From Agrobacterium pusense (GTDB lineage: Bacteria; Pseudomonadota; Alphaproteobacteria; Rhizobiales; Rhizobiaceae): 64,000 nucleotides of DNA. The stretch is from assembly GCF_900102105.1 (NCBI RefSeq), contig NZ_FNBB01000016.1:42396-106395 (forward strand). Reading direction: 5' to 3'. The position numbers and the translations under genes were made by a program. The notes under the pieces were generated by a model, which was not told where the DNA came from, made no database searches, and saw only the letters and a list, made by a program, of their open reading frames with translations. This document shows, one piece after another, positions 54,315 to 64,000 of this stretch; position 1 is the stretch's first letter; every line of letters starts with the position of its first letter.

Positions 54315-54887
54315 TTAGACCTGATCAAACGTCACGACGAAGAAACGACCATCCTCTTCCATGCCCTTCACTGCAAATCCGGCGCCGCGCTCCAGCAAGA
54401 GGCTGTCGCGTCGCTGCAAATGCACCGTTTGGCCGGCCGATGAGACGCTGACGGGATCAACGGCAAAAATTATTGTCGCCGTTGAGCCTGTCGACTGGAC
54501 AGTGAGTGTGGTGCGGTGTCTTTCGACGCGATGCGAATATTGCTCGCGACGGGACATGACATTGAGATCGACGATGGGACCGTCTGCCAAAACGGCGTCC
54601 ACCGGAACATCCGCGGCGAAGGGCAGGGGATCGCTTGCCATCGTCAACACCACCGGCTCGCGTGCGTCGATGCTGAGGCTCATGCCTTTCCCTTCGAGGA
54701 TGCAAAGGGTGCGATCAACTCCGGGAAATATGGAAAAAGGCCCGTCTTGCGCAACGTTCGCCATGCTGATGCGCCAGTCGAAATCCGCCATCGGGGCTTT
54801 TGCGGGATGAACGATGATCTCTGTCGTTACACCGCCGCCGTTTTTCCAGGGCATTGATGTATAGGCGGTGTTTTCTAGGTGTCTCAT
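54315..54887 (-). CDS. hutD: HutD-family protein of histidine utilisation
   Basis: The 190-residue HutD/Ves family cupin shows YTSMPWKNGGGVTTEI at about 9-25 and the FSIFPGVDRTLCILEG segment near 57. HutD is thought to set an upper limit on hut activity in Pseudomonas, possibly by binding urocanate or formylglutamate. The start at 54887 (MRHLEN) has GGGA ten bases upstream. It converges with the M81 gene and is separated from hutU by an unrelated hydrolase gene. Confidence 0.87.
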   Translation of the reverse strand: MRHLENTAYTSMPWKNGGGVTTEIIVHPAKAPMADFDWRISMANVAQDGPFSIFPGVDRTLCILEGKGMSLSIDAREPVVLTMASDPLPFAADVPVDAVLADGPIVDLNVMSRREQYSHRVERHRTTLTVQSTGSTATIIFAVDPVSVSSAGQTVHLQRRDSLLLERGAGFAVKGMEEDGRFFVVTFDQV

Positions 54888-54924
54888 CTTCTGCATTCCC
54901 TGGTCGTTTGTCTGGACGATGGCA

Positions 54925-55935
54925 CTATTTATCGCGGTCGCCAGCGATACGTTGTTCAAGCTTTTTTTGCGCGGCGCGTAGATCAACACTTTTTCCGGCG
55001 AGTTTTTCGATTGCCGCGACCACAAGATCACGCGCAACGTAGTCCGACTTGTGTCCGAGATTCCTCACAATGATCAAGCTCGACCCATCAATAGCGCGTG
55101 CAAGCTGGCGGGAATGAATTTCCGGTGAAACAACATTGTCGGTGTCGCCGGTTATAATGACGGTCGGCGCCTTGATTTTGGAGTAGTTCGGTGAGGCGCT
55201 CCGCGCCCATGTGTTCAGCGCGGCGACTTCCTGCGCGTTATGGCGAAAAGCCTGCGGTCTCAACGCCCCCCGTGCGCGCGTTGCCTCCACATAGCCGGGA
55301 GGACGATGATTGGGGGCGAAAACCCCGCGCGTCGCCCGGTCGAGCGCAAGGAAACCCACGGGCGGTGCGACGAAGATCGAAAAAAGCGGGCCTGTCACCC
55401 GGGCGCTTGCCGCCGTGTAATACCAGGCGATGCCTCCAGGCCAGGGGTAAACCGCCGGAGAAAGAAACACCAGGCCCGACACCATTTCCGGGTGGCGAAG
55501 CGCGAATGCCGCGGTAATGGCTCCGCCAAAGGAGTGGCCGACGATGATGGCCTTGCGGATGCCGCGCTTTTTCATCAGTTGAGCCACGGCGTCGGCCTGT
55601 CCGTCGGGCAGGATATTATCTTTGCCGCCGATGTCGGAACTGCCATGGCCCGGCCTGTCGACGAACAGAAGTTTTGCGCGGCCGCGGAATTTGTCCGCAA
55701 AGGACAACAGCGGGTCGTAGAGACTTGCGCTCGCGCCATGCAGGAAGACGATCGGTGGCAGCTCCGCCTGCTTTTGCGGCTCCAGCAACAGGCTGTTGAG
55801 CTTATATCCGCCAACATCGATTCTTACCGGCACAGCCTCTTGGGCCTGGGAGGATGCAGGGACGGTCAAAGAAAAAGCCGGAAAAATTGCACCAACCAAA
55901 AAGCTGAAGGCAAGTGAAGTACGCCGCGGTGCCAT
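54925..55935 (-). CDS. exported alpha/beta-hydrolase
   Basis: The 336-residue protein has an N-terminal signal peptide (FSFLVGAIFPAFSLTV, cleavage after SQA near 31) and an alpha/beta-hydrolase domain. The catalytic triad is visible as VGHSFGGA (Ser near 133), TGDTDNV (Asp near 262) and NLGHKSDYV (His near 291). VFLHGASAS carries the oxyanion region. It is probably periplasmic. It separates hutU from hutD; no histidine-related role is known. Substrate unknown. Confidence 0.82.
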   Translation of the reverse strand: MAPRRTSLAFSFLVGAIFPAFSLTVPASSQAQEAVPVRIDVGGYKLNSLLLEPQKQAELPPIVFLHGASASLYDPLLSFADKFRGRAKLLFVDRPGHGSSDIGGKDNILPDGQADAVAQLMKKRGIRKAIIVGHSFGGAITAAFALRHPEMVSGLVFLSPAVYPWPGGIAWYYTAASARVTGPLFSIFVAPPVGFLALDRATRGVFAPNHRPPGYVEATRARGALRPQAFRHNAQEVAALNTWARSASPNYSKIKAPTVIITGDTDNVVSPEIHSRQLARAIDGSSLIIVRNLGHKSDYVARDLVVAAIEKLAGKSVDLRAAQKKLEQRIAGDRDK

Positions 55936-56096
55936 GCTGTCGTTCGCACTCCATTAAAAGCTTGCCGCGCCGTTATAGACGCTAAAAATGATCGGCTATG
56001 ACCGACCAACAGCTAACAACGAGAAAATCGAACCGGAAGTTTCAGTCAAAGGAGCGTTGGGTAATGCCCTGAGGCTTTGCCGACGCAAGGTCGGAA

Positions 56097-56123
56097 TGCC
56101 GCGCGGCGATGGACCGCGCGGCA
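56097..56123 (-). other. strong hairpin after hutU
   Basis: A perfect 10-bp stem TGCCGCGCGG/CCGCGCGGCA with a 7-base loop lies 7 bases past the hutU stop. The tail (TTCCGACC) is only mildly U-rich, so it may terminate weakly or protect the 3' end. Confidence 0.65.
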
Positions 56124-56129
56124 CGCTCA

Positions 56130-57803
56130 TTAATTGCCGAGAATACCGGGGAGACGCAGTCCCTGCTCCTTGGCGCATTCCACGGCAATCTCGTAACCTG
56201 CATCGGCATGGCGCATGACGCCGGTTGCCGGGTCATTCCACAGAACACGCTCGATCCGACGCGCGGCGTCGTCGGTGCCATCGCAGCAGATGACCATGCC
56301 GGAATGCTGGGAAAAGCCCATACCAACACCGCCGCCGTGATGCAGCGATACCCAGGTTGCACCGGATGCAGTGTTAAGCAGTGCGTTAAGCAGCGGCCAG
56401 TCCGATACGGCATCGGAACCGTCCTTCATGGATTCGGTCTCGCGGTTGGGCGAGGCGACGGAGCCAGAATCGAGATGGTCGCGGCCGATCACGATAGGCG
56501 CCTTCAGTTCACCGTTCCTGACCATTTCATTAAAGGCAAGCCCGAGACGATGGCGGTCGCCGAGCCCCACCCAGCAAATGCGGGCAGGCAGGCCCTGAAA
56601 CGCGATGCGTTCGCGCGCCATATCCAGCCAGTTGTGCAGGTGTTTGTTGTCGGGCAGTAGTTCCTTCACCTTGGCGTCGGTCTTGTAGATGTCCTCCGGG
56701 TCACCGGAAAGTGCCGCCCAGCGGAACGGCCCGATGCCTCGGCAAAACAGCGGGCGAATATAGGCCGGCACGAAGCCGGGGAAAGCGAAGGCGTTTTCCA
56801 GCCCTTCGTCCTTTGCGACCTGGCGGATATTATTGCCGTAATCGAGCGTCGGAACGCCGGCGTTCCAGAAATCGACCATGGCCTGGACGTGAACTTTCAT
56901 GGAGGCGCGAGCGGCAGCGGCAACCGCCTGTGGATCACTCTCCTGTTTGGCGCGCCATTCGGCCACGCTCCAGCCGGCAGGCAGATAACCATGGATCGGA
57001 TCGTGCGCCGAGGTCTGGTCGGTCACGATATCGGGCCGGATGCCGCGACGGAAAAGTTCCGGGAATATCTCCGCTGCGTTGCCGATCAGGCCGACGGACT
57101 TGGCCTCGCCGGCCTTCGTCCATTGATCGATCAGCGCCAGCGCCTCATCAAGTGTACGCGCCTTCGCATCAACATAACGGGTGCGCAGACGGAAATCGAC
57201 GCGGGTTTCATCGCATTCGACGGCAAGGCAGCAGGCGCCGGCCATGACGGCGGCGAGCGGCTGCGCGCCGCCCATACCACCGAGACCGCCGGTCAGGATC
57301 CATTTGCCCCTGAGATTACCGCCATAATGCTGGCGGCCAGCCTCCACGAAGGTTTCGTACGTTCCCTGCACGATGCCCTGGGTGCCGATGTAAATCCACG
57401 AACCAGCGGTCATCTGGCCGTACATGGCTAGGCCCTTCTTATCCAGCTCGTTGAAATGATCCCAGGTGGCCCAATGCGGCACCAGATTCGAATTGGCGAT
57501 CAGCACGCGCGGCGCATCCTTGTGGGTGCGGAAGACGCCGACCGGCTTGCCGGACTGCACGATCAGGGTCTCGTCCTCGTTCAAATCCTTCAGCGTCGCG
57601 ACGATGCGGTCGAAATCGTCCCATGTGCGGGCGGCGCGGCCGATGCCGCCATAAACCACCAGCTCATGCGGTCGCTCGGCCACATCAGGGTCGAGATTGT
57701 TCATCAGCATGCGCAGCGGCGCTTCCGTCATCCAGCTTTTGGCATTGAGCTCGGTGCCCTGCGGTGCGCGAACCTCGCGAATATTATGGCGCGGATTGTT
57801 CAT
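56130..57803 (-). CDS. hutU: urocanate hydratase
   Basis: The 557-residue urocanase uses bound NAD+ as an electrophile to convert urocanate to imidazolonepropionate, step two of histidine breakdown. Marks include [13 protein letters not shown] near 33, [26 protein letters not shown] (NAD site, near 175) and [15 protein letters not shown] [12 protein letters not shown]. The C-terminal active-site region reads [15 protein letters not shown]. Length is as expected. Fourth structural gene of the hutI-H-G-U operon. Confidence 0.96.
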   Translation of the reverse strand: MNNPRHNIREVRAPQGTELNAKSWMTEAPLRMLMNNLDPDVAERPHELVVYGGIGRAARTWDDFDRIVATLKDLNEDETLIVQSGKPVGVFRTHKDAPRVLIANSNLVPHWATWDHFNELDKKGLAMYGQMTAGSWIYIGTQGIVQGTYETFVEAGRQHYGGNLRGKWILTGGLGGMGGAQPLAAVMAGACCLAVECDETRVDFRLRTRYVDAKARTLDEALALIDQWTKAGEAKSVGLIGNAAEIFPELFRRGIRPDIVTDQTSAHDPIHGYLPAGWSVAEWRAKQESDPQAVAAAARASMKVHVQAMVDFWNAGVPTLDYGNNIRQVAKDEGLENAFAFPGFVPAYIRPLFCRGIGPFRWAALSGDPEDIYKTDAKVKELLPDNKHLHNWLDMARERIAFQGLPARICWVGLGDRHRLGLAFNEMVRNGELKAPIVIGRDHLDSGSVASPNRETESMKDGSDAVSDWPLLNALLNTASGATWVSLHHGGGVGMGFSQHSGMVICCDGTDDAARRIERVLWNDPATGVMRHADAGYEIAVECAKEQGLRLPGILGN

Positions 57804-57814
57804 AAGATTTCCCC

Positions 57815-58618
57815 TTATCGTTTCGTGTCGAGCGCAAATTCTTCCATGCGCGTGAGAATCGTCTTGAGATGCTGGCGAAGGCGTTCGGCTTTGCCCGCGT
57901 CATAAGCAAAAGGCGGAACCTCGCTTTGCAGATGCGTGGATTGTGCCAGCTCCATCTGGATTGCGTGCACACCTTTCTGCGGCTTGCCATAATGGCGCGT
58001 CGTCCAGCCACCCTTGAAGCGGCCGTTCAGAACGCTGTCGTAACCTTGCGCGGCGGCGGTGGCCTCAACGGCGATGTGCTCGATGGCGGGATCACAGGTT
58101 CTGCCCATATCCGTGCCGATGTTGAAATCCGGCAGCTTGCCTTCAAAGAGGAAGGGGATGTGCGAACGGATCGAATGGCAATCATAGAGAATGGCGATCC
58201 CATGGATGCCCTTGATCCGCTCGATCTCGGCCGCAAGAGCTGCATGATAGGGCGCGTGGAAGGTTTCCAGACGGTCCGCAATGTCATCCGGCGTGGGTTC
58301 CTGCCCTTCATTCCAGATAGGCTTGCCGTCGAAATCGGTGTCCGGAACCAGCCCGGTCGTGTTCTGGCCCGGATAAAGGCTCACCCCGGCCGGGTCGCGG
58401 TTGGCGTCGATGACATAACGATGGAACGTCGCCCTCACGGTTGTCGCGTTTTCCAGAAGCCCGGCATAAAGCTCATGGATGTACCAGTCCGTATCGGCCA
58501 GAATTTTGCCGTTGTCGTTGAGGCGGCTCCAAATCTCCGCCGGAACATCCGTGCCGGTGTGAGGCAGACCGAGGATGATCGGCGAAGTGCCTTGGTGAAG
58601 GGCAAAGGGAGTCTTCAT
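57815..58618 (-). CDS. hutG: N-formylglutamate deformylase
   Basis: The 267-residue FGase-family enzyme releases formate from N-formylglutamate, the last step of the five-step histidine pathway. Motifs are [12 protein letters not shown] near 15, [17 protein letters not shown] near 68 and [18 protein letters not shown] near 145. The longer-pathway assignment is supported by hutF in the same cluster. It is 11 bases upstream of hutU. A distant paralogue lies at 1418-2302. Confidence 0.95.
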   Translation of the reverse strand: MKTPFALHQGTSPIILGLPHTGTDVPAEIWSRLNDNGKILADTDWYIHELYAGLLENATTVRATFHRYVIDANRDPAGVSLYPGQNTTGLVPDTDFDGKPIWNEGQEPTPDDIADRLETFHAPYHAALAAEIERIKGIHGIAILYDCHSIRSHIPFLFEGKLPDFNIGTDMGRTCDPAIEHIAVEATAAAQGYDSVLNGRFKGGWTTRHYGKPQKGVHAIQMELAQSTHLQSEVPPFAYDAGKAERLRQHLKTILTRMEEFALDTKR

Positions 58619-58690
58619 CGATTGCCTCTCTTTTCCGTGGGTTTAGCCCCTGCAAGAACAGAGTTGGCGAAGGTTAAAACGTGCCTCATC

Positions 58691-60235
58691 TCAAGCCTCC
58701 AGCTTCGGCAGGATGCCGTCCGAAATCGTGGCGACCAACGCACCGGAGGCGATCAACTCCGCCGCCGCCTTGAGATCCGGCGCCATATAACGGTCTTCCT
58801 CCAGCGAAGGGATTGCGGCCCGTAGCACAAAAATGGCCTTTTGCAGTTCCGGGCTGGTTTTCAGCGGCCCGCGCAGTTCCACGCCCTGAACGGCTGAAAG
58901 CGCCTCGATCCCGAGGATGGCGAATAGATTGTCGGTCATCGGCAAAAGTCGCCGCGCTCCGTGGCAGGCCATGGAGACATGGTCTTCCTGGTTGGCCGAG
59001 GTTGGCGTCGAATCCACCGAGGCCGGATGTGCCATCTGCTTGTTCTCGCTCATCAGCGCTGCGGAAGTGACTTCGGCGATCATGAGCCCGGAATTCAGCC
59101 CCGGCTTCTTGGAAAGGAAAGCGGGCAGGCCATAAGAAAGCGCCGGATCGACCAGTAGCGCGACACGGCGTTGGGCGATGGCCCCGATCTCGCAAATCGC
59201 GAGCGCCGTCTGGTCGGCGGCGAAGGCCACCGGTTCGGCATGGAAATTGCCGCCGGACACGACGGAATTGTCAGAAAGCACCAGAGGATTGTCGGTCACC
59301 GCATTGGCTTCGATTTCCAGTGTGCGGGCCACCTGCCGCAGGAGGTCAAGGCAGGCGCCATCCACCTGCGGCTGGCAGCGGATGCAATAGGGATCCTGCA
59401 CCCGCTCATCGCCTTCGATGTGGCTGATGCGGATTTCGGAGCCGTCGAGCAGCCTGCGAAGCGCAGATCCCGCGTCGATCTGCCCCTTGTGGCCCCGCAG
59501 GCTGTGAATATCCGGGTGAAATGGAGCGGAAGACCCCATGGCGGCGTCCGTGGAAAGTGCGCCGGTAATCAGCGCAGCCTGCGCGGCGCGATGGGCGCGA
59601 AAAAGCCCGGCAAGCGCCAGTGCGGTGGAGGTTTGCGTGCCATTGATCAGGGCAAGCCCTTCCTTGGCGGCGAGAACCACCGGCGTCAGCCCGGCTTTCG
59701 TCAGCGCCTGGCCGGCGGGCAGCAGAGCGCCCTGATAAAAAGCCTCGCCCTCGCCCATCATCACCGCCGCCATATGGGCAAGCGGCGCGAGATCGCCGGA
59801 AGCGCCCACGGAACCCTTTTCGGGAATGACGGGAATAACGCCCTGTTCCAGCATGGCCTCGATCAGCCGCACCAGTTCCAGCCGCACGCCGGAAGCGCCG
59901 CGGCCAAGCGAAATCAGCTTCAGCGCCATGATCAGCCGAACCACATTTTCAGGAAGGGGCGCGCCTACACCGCAGCAATGCGAAAGGATGAGATTGCGCT
60001 GCAGCGTTGCCACGTCGGCTGCATCGATCTTGATGGAGGCAAGTTTTCCGAAACCGGTATTGATGCCATAGACGGGGGCATTACCCGCGGCAATCTCGGC
60101 AATGCGGGCAGCCGCCTTTTCAATGCGGGCGTCGAACGAGCGGTCCAGCTTCGCGGAGCCGTTGTTCCAGTAGATGCCGGCCAGATCGGCCAGGGCCACG
60201 TTGCCGGGGTGAAGCGTAATGATCGTCATGGTCAT
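58691..60235 (-). CDS. hutH: histidine ammonia-lyase
   Basis: The 514-residue enzyme removes ammonia from L-histidine to give urocanate. The self-forming MIO cofactor comes from Ala145-Ser146-Gly147 in [23 protein letters not shown] lies near 56 and QEDHVSM near 415. ATG 60235 has AAGG eight bases upstream and overlaps the hutI stop by four bases, so HutI and HutH are coupled. A 72-base gap separates it from hutG. Confidence 0.97.
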   Translation of the reverse strand: MTMTIITLHPGNVALADLAGIYWNNGSAKLDRSFDARIEKAAARIAEIAAGNAPVYGINTGFGKLASIKIDAADVATLQRNLILSHCCGVGAPLPENVVRLIMALKLISLGRGASGVRLELVRLIEAMLEQGVIPVIPEKGSVGASGDLAPLAHMAAVMMGEGEAFYQGALLPAGQALTKAGLTPVVLAAKEGLALINGTQTSTALALAGLFRAHRAAQAALITGALSTDAAMGSSAPFHPDIHSLRGHKGQIDAGSALRRLLDGSEIRISHIEGDERVQDPYCIRCQPQVDGACLDLLRQVARTLEIEANAVTDNPLVLSDNSVVSGGNFHAEPVAFAADQTALAICEIGAIAQRRVALLVDPALSYGLPAFLSKKPGLNSGLMIAEVTSAALMSENKQMAHPASVDSTPTSANQEDHVSMACHGARRLLPMTDNLFAILGIEALSAVQGVELRGPLKTSPELQKAIFVLRAAIPSLEEDRYMAPDLKAAAELIASGALVATISDGILPKLEA

Positions 60236-61458
60236 GGAGAAACCTTCTGTCCCTTGAATATGCGGGCATGGAGCGGATTGAAACCGATGCGATAGACAAG
60301 CTCGGCCGGGCGTTCGATATCCCAGATTGCAAGATCAGCGGATTTCCCGGCCTCCAGCGTGCCGGTTTCCGCAAGCAGGCCAAGCGCCTTGGCGGCATTG
60401 CGCGTTGTCGCTGCCAGGCATTCCTCCACGGTCATGCGGAAAAGCGTTGCACCCATGTTCATGGTCAAAAGCAGGGAAGTGAGCGGTGAGGTGCCTGGAT
60501 TGCAGTCGGTGGCGAGGGCGATTGTCGCGCCTGCATCGCGCAATGCCTGCATCGGCGGAGCCTGTTTTTCACGAAGCGCATAAAAGGCGCCAGGCAAGAG
60601 TACGGCCACGGTTCCCGCCTTGGCCAGTGCCCTGGCGCCTGATTCATCCAGATATTCCAGATGATCGGCGGAAAGCCCGCCGCAGGAGGCGGCAAGCGCT
60701 GCGCCACCCAGGTTGGAAAGCTGCTCGGCATGCAGCTTGACTGGCAGACCAAGCTGCCGCGCCTTTTCAAAAACGCGTGCGATTTCTTCGACGGAGAATG
60801 CGATGCCTTCGCAGAAGCCGTCCACCGCATCGACCAGCCCTTCGGCCTGTGCCTTTTCCAGCCCGGGCAAAACGACATCGGTGATATAGTCACCATTCCT
60901 ACCCTTATATTCAGCGGGTGTTGCATGGGCGGCCAGATAGCTGGTGACGATCCGCACCGGCCGCAGCGTCTCCAGCCTGCGGGCAACACGCAGCATTTTC
61001 AGTTCGGTATCTATATCGAGGCCGTAACCGGATTTGATTTCGATCGTCGAGACGCCCTCGGAAAGAAGCGTATCGAGACGGGGCAGCGCTTGCGCCATCA
61101 AGACATCCTCTGAAACCGCGCGCGTGCTGCGCACGGAGGACACGATGCCGCCACCCGCCTTGGCGATCTCTTCATAAGTCGCGCCATTCAGCCGCATTTC
61201 GAATTCCATGGCGCGGTTGCCGCCAAAGACCAGATGGGTGTGGCAATCTATCAGAGCGGGAGTGATCCAGCGCCCGTCGCAATCGGTGATTTCCTCCGCG
61301 GCGGCGAGATAAGCGGGCAGATCGCTCTCCGGGCCAGCAAATGCGATGCGACCGCTGCTGACGGCGATCACGCCTTTTTCGACTGCGCCGATGCCTTCCC
61401 TCAATGGATCGAAGGTGGCCAGCCGGGCATTACGCCACAAGGCCGTTGCGTTTCCCAT
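60232..61458 (-). CDS. hutI: imidazolonepropionase
   Basis: The 408-residue amidohydrolase opens imidazolonepropionate to N-formimino-L-glutamate, step three. The metal HxH is in [13 protein letters not shown] near residue 77, followed by [20 protein letters not shown] and [11 protein letters not shown]. The start at 61458 has GGGAG at ideal distance and gives the usual length. An in-frame ATG at 61491 lacks one, and the frame to 61548 would run through the HutC operator. First gene of the minus-strand hut operon. Confidence 0.95.
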   Translation of the reverse strand: MGNATALWRNARLATFDPLREGIGAVEKGVIAVSSGRIAFAGPESDLPAYLAAAEEITDCDGRWITPALIDCHTHLVFGGNRAMEFEMRLNGATYEEIAKAGGGIVSSVRSTRAVSEDVLMAQALPRLDTLLSEGVSTIEIKSGYGLDIDTELKMLRVARRLETLRPVRIVTSYLAAHATPAEYKGRNGDYITDVVLPGLEKAQAEGLVDAVDGFCEGIAFSVEEIARVFEKARQLGLPVKLHAEQLSNLGGAALAASCGGLSADHLEYLDESGARALAKAGTVAVLLPGAFYALREKQAPPMQALRDAGATIALATDCNPGTSPLTSLLLTMNMGATLFRMTVEECLAATTRNAAKALGLLAETGTLEAGKSADLAIWDIERPAELVYRIGFNPLHARIFKGQKVSP

Positions 61459-61519
61459 CGCCGCTCCCTTTGCAGATTTGTTCCCGGGCATTGCTTTTCG
61501 CCTTTCCTTTATGGCGTAA

Positions 61520-61531
61520 ATGTATATACAT
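61520..61531. promoter_or_regulatory. HutC operator
   Basis: ATGTATATACAT is a perfect palindrome containing TGTATATACA, the HutC recognition sequence known from Pseudomonas, Klebsiella and Brucella. It is in the 148-base gap between hutI and hutF and can control both directions; urocanate is the expected inducer. Confidence 0.88.
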
Positions 61532-61537
61532 AATAAT

Positions 61538-61552
61538 CGGCTTGGCAAGCCG
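61538..61552. promoter_or_regulatory. second dyad in the hutI-hutF control region
   Basis: CGGCTTGGCAAGCCG is a perfect 7-bp inverted repeat around one base, only six bases from the HutC operator. It differs from the HutC site, so a second regulator or an RNA hairpin is possible. Confidence 0.5.
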
Positions 61553-61606
61553 CATTTTCTGTCCGAAATGGCCTTGCCCGATGTCGTAACAAGAGGAGAG
61601 GGTGGT

Positions 61607-62953
61607 ATGACGGCAATTCACGCAGGTGCGGCACTTCTCAGCGGCGGGTGGGCGCAGGATGTCCGTATCGTCTGTAATGGCGGGGTTGTTTCATCGGTCG
61701 AAAGCGGTGTTTCTCCCGAGCGGCAGGATGAACGCCATGCCGTCATCGTTTCGGCCATGCCCAATCTTCACAGCCACGCCTTCCAGAGGGCCATGGCTGG
61801 ACTTGCCGAAATCCGCGGGCCTGCCGACGACAGTTTCTGGAGCTGGCGCACGGTCATGTATAAATTCGCCCTCTCCATGACGCCTGACCATGTCGAGGCC
61901 GTTGCTGCACAGCTTTATATGGAAATGCTGGAGGCCGGTTTCGGCAGGGTCGGAGAATTCCATTACCTGCACAATGACAGGGACGGTTCACATTACGGAA
62001 ATATCGCCGAAATGGCGGAGCGTATCGGCGCTGCCGCCGCCCAAACGGGCATAGGCCTGACATTGCTGCCGGTCTTTTACGCGCATTCCGGTTTCGGCGG
62101 TCAGCCGCCAATCGACGGGCAGAAACGTTTCATCCATTCGATTGACAGTTACGAAAAGCTGATGCAGGGCGCACAGGCTGTCGTCAAATCCCTTCCGGGT
62201 GCGGCGCTTGGCATCGCGCCGCACAGCCTGCGCGCTGTGACCGGTGATGAGCTTGCGGCCATCGTGCCGCTCGCAAAAGACGGGCCGATCCATATTCACG
62301 TGGCGGAACAGATCAAAGAGGTCGAGGACTCCCTCGCTTTTTCCGGTGCGCGGCCAGTGGAATGGCTTCTCGGGAACGCGCCGGTCGATAAGCGCTGGTG
62401 CCTCATACACGCCACGCATATGACGCAAGCGGAGATACGCCGTATGGCACGGAGCGGCGCGGTTGCGGGCCTCTGCCCTGTCACGGAGGCCAATCTCGGC
62501 GACGGTGTCTTTTCCGCTCCGGATTTTCTCGCGGAAGACGGACATTTCGGTGTCGGATCCGACTCCAATATTCTCATCTCGGTTTCTGAAGAGCTGCGCA
62601 CGCTGGAATATTCCCAACGTCTGTCTCGGCGCGCGCGTAATGTCATTGCCGATGCGGGCAGTTCCACCGGGGAAAAACTTTTCCAGGCGGCGCTGGAAGG
62701 CGGTGGCGGGGCACTCATGTCAGAAAGTAGAATCGAAAAGGGAAAAAGCGCCGATCTTGTCGCGCTCGATATTTCGGCCGTGCCCTATCTTCCCGCGTCA
62801 AAGATCCTCGACCAATGGTTATTTGCAGGCAATGTCCGTGTCGATACCGTTTGGGTCCGTGGCGAAAAACAGGTGCAGGCGGGTCAGCATATCCGGCGCC
62901 GGGAAATATCGGATCGTTTCAACCAGGTCATGGCCGAACTTCTTAATAGCTGA
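61607..62953 (+). CDS. hutF: formimidoylglutamate deiminase
   Basis: The 448-residue amidohydrolase converts N-formimino-L-glutamate to N-formyl-L-glutamate plus ammonia, step four of the five-step pathway; HutG follows. Metal and substrate motifs include [16 protein letters not shown] near 52, [11 protein letters not shown] near 228 and [12 protein letters not shown] near 315. ATG 61607 follows AGAGGAGAGGG; upstream in-frame starts overlap the operator. It is divergent from hutI and leads into hutC. Confidence 0.95.
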   Translation: MTAIHAGAALLSGGWAQDVRIVCNGGVVSSVESGVSPERQDERHAVIVSAMPNLHSHAFQRAMAGLAEIRGPADDSFWSWRTVMYKFALSMTPDHVEAVAAQLYMEMLEAGFGRVGEFHYLHNDRDGSHYGNIAEMAERIGAAAAQTGIGLTLLPVFYAHSGFGGQPPIDGQKRFIHSIDSYEKLMQGAQAVVKSLPGAALGIAPHSLRAVTGDELAAIVPLAKDGPIHIHVAEQIKEVEDSLAFSGARPVEWLLGNAPVDKRWCLIHATHMTQAEIRRMARSGAVAGLCPVTEANLGDGVFSAPDFLAEDGHFGVGSDSNILISVSEELRTLEYSQRLSRRARNVIADAGSSTGEKLFQAALEGGGGALMSESRIEKGKSADLVALDISAVPYLPASKILDQWLFAGNVRVDTVWVRGEKQVQAGQHIRRREISDRFNQVMAELLNS

Positions 62954-62983
62954 TATGGGCTCGGCGAGAACGAGAAAGAGCCC

Positions 62984-63730
62984 GTGCGGAAAGGTATCAC
63001 GGACGTGACAAAGGCATCGGCCGGACAGACCCTGCATCAGACGATCCTCAGCGATATAGAGGGGCGGATCGTCTCGGGGGAATGGCCGCCCGGTTACAGG
63101 CTGCCGTTCGAGGTCGATCTTGCCACCCATTATGACTGCTCGCGCATGACAGTGAACAAGGTCATGAGTCAGCTCGCCAAGGCGGGTTTGATCGAGCGAC
63201 GCAAGAAATCCGGCAGTTTCGTTCGTCAACCGCAGATCCAGTCGGCAGTTCTCGAAATTCACGACATCAGGGCCGAGGTTGAATCCCTCGGTCTTGATTA
63301 CGGTTTCAAGGTTCTGAAGTGCACGCAGCGTACGGCAACGAAAGACGACCGTACACGGCTTGACATGGCAGCTGGCGCGCCGCTGCTGGATATTGTCTGT
63401 CTTCACTTCGCGGGCGAGCGGGAATTCTGTATCGAGCAGCGCCTTGTCAACCTCGTAACGGTGCCGGAGGCTGCAGAAGCCGATTTCGGCGGCGTCGCGC
63501 CCGGCCCGTGGCTGCTCGGCCATGTTCCGTGGAGCAATGCCGAACACCGCATCAGTGCCGAAACGCCGTCGAAAGAGATTGCGCGCCTGCTGGCCATATC
63601 TGAAAAGCAGGCCTGCCTCGTCGTGGAGCGCCGGACATGGAGCAATTCCGGCGCCGTCACCTATGTGCGGTTCACCTATCCCGGAAATGCGCACGCTCTT
63701 GTCGCCCGCTTCAGCCCGTCCGCGGATTGA
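62984..63730 (+). CDS. hutC: histidine utilisation repressor HutC
   Basis: The GntR/HutC-family repressor has about 248 residues from GTG 62984, or 241 from GTG 63005 (MTKASAGQ), which may be the true start. An N-terminal winged HTH spans about 20-85 (GYRLPFEVDLATHYDCSRMTVNKVMSQL) and a UTRA ligand domain about 100-235, where urocanate binds. TLHQTILSDIEGRI is typical of HutC. It is 30 bases downstream of hutF. Its operator lies in the hutI-hutF gap. Confidence 0.94.
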   Translation: MRKGITDVTKASAGQTLHQTILSDIEGRIVSGEWPPGYRLPFEVDLATHYDCSRMTVNKVMSQLAKAGLIERRKKSGSFVRQPQIQSAVLEIHDIRAEVESLGLDYGFKVLKCTQRTATKDDRTRLDMAAGAPLLDIVCLHFAGEREFCIEQRLVNLVTVPEAAEADFGGVAPGPWLLGHVPWSNAEHRISAETPSKEIARLLAISEKQACLVVERRTWSNSGAVTYVRFTYPGNAHALVARFSPSAD

Positions 63731-63908
63731 TCGTAAGGCTTAAACTCCTCTTATTGCGAACATGAAACCCCATATAGGCGAGGCATGCTATGCTTCCTGC
63801 AAAGTCGTGCTGGAATCATTAATCGTTGGTAATTAATACGATAAATTGGAAACTACCTTTTATTATCAATAGCTTGACTGATTTTTTTAGAATTCGCATT
63901 TTCGGCTG

Positions 63909-63937
63909 TTGACTTGTTCGGTGGGGTTCTCTTATAA
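63909..63937 (+). promoter_or_regulatory. rRNA-operon-type promoter and leader
   Basis: TTGACT (63909-63914), 17 bases, and TTATAA (63932-63937) form a near-consensus promoter. The downstream sequence to 64000 (GC-rich around 63952-63976, ending in CTTTCGTTCTAAATAAATC) looks like the leader that precedes 16S rRNA in Agrobacterium and relatives. The rRNA gene itself would begin beyond the window. The gap 63731-63908 is AT-rich with no gene seen. Confidence 0.65.
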
Positions 63938-64000
63938 GTCCGCTCACTGAACGAGGGCGGCGGCGCTGCTGGCGACGAAGTCTTTCGTTCTAAATAAATC

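Noticed and set aside
59171..60295. 374-codon plus-strand frame opposite hutH
   Set aside because: Shadow of hutH; no homology features.

Overview
The window is high-GC alphaproteobacterial DNA that best fits a Rhizobiaceae member, most likely Agrobacterium (tumefaciens complex), and within it the repABC-type second chromosome (chromid; the linear chromosome in biovar 1 agrobacteria). Evidence: a complete repABC replication and partition cassette with three matching parS-like palindromes; chromosome-type content (tRNA-Val(GAC), cpdR, hisN and an rRNA-type promoter at the right end); and gene orders typical of rhizobia (glp glycerol ABC operon, nas nitrate operon, hut operon with hutF/hutG). 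The organism is inferred from protein and gene-order recognition, not from a database search.

Layout, left to right. 1-0.6 kb: start of a sugar ABC transporter binding-protein gene that runs off the left edge, with repeated operator-like boxes upstream. 0.7-5.3 kb: tRNA-Val, cpdR, an N-formylglutamate amidohydrolase, a small RNA gene of the MmgR/alpha-r8 type, hisN, an alpha/beta-hydrolase, and an hsp20 gene with a heat-shock promoter and a ROSE-like RNA thermometer. 5.3-7.2 kb: a divergent bile-acid-symporter-like transporter and LysR regulator. 7.3-17.3 kb: glpR-glpD-glpSTPQUV-glpK, a complete glycerol uptake and catabolism locus whose two ATPases carry complementary defects in their ATP-site motifs. 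17.4-30 kb: nrtABC-nirBD-nasA-cysG, the assimilatory nitrate pathway, behind a sigma-54 promoter and a long leader, with the nasS/nasT sensor-antiterminator pair upstream and a 170-bp palindromic element inserted between nirD and nasA. 30-37.2 kb: a GntR regulator and an operon for 5-oxoproline-type metabolism (NRAMP-like transporter, pxpA, DUF1445, fused pxpB-pxpC, and a biotin carboxylase with its own biotin domain). 37.3-44.7 kb: alpha-amylase, soxR with a perfect SoxR box, a TonB-dependent receptor, a LysR-HTH/TrpD2 (YbiB-like) fusion, an LtrA-family membrane protein and small proteins. 44.8-51 kb: repC, a countertranscribed RNA gene, repB, repA, and parS-like sites flanking a COG4529-type flavoprotein. 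51-54.3 kb: ridA, a D-threonine-aldolase-like PLP enzyme and an M81 metallopeptidase. 54.3-63.7 kb: the histidine utilisation cluster (hutD, hutU, hutG, hutH, hutI; divergent hutF, hutC) with a HutC operator. 63.9 kb: an rRNA-type promoter and leader pointing off the right edge.

No CRISPR array, prophage, transposase or recognisable defence island was seen. I do not see a clearly new multi-gene system. The observations most worth checking are the LysR-TrpD2 fusion, the asymmetric GlpS/GlpT ATPase pair, the split urea-carboxylase-like enzyme in the pxp operon, the parS cluster around an unrelated gene, and the RNA regulators (MmgR-like sRNA, ROSE thermometer, nas leader, repABC antisense RNA).
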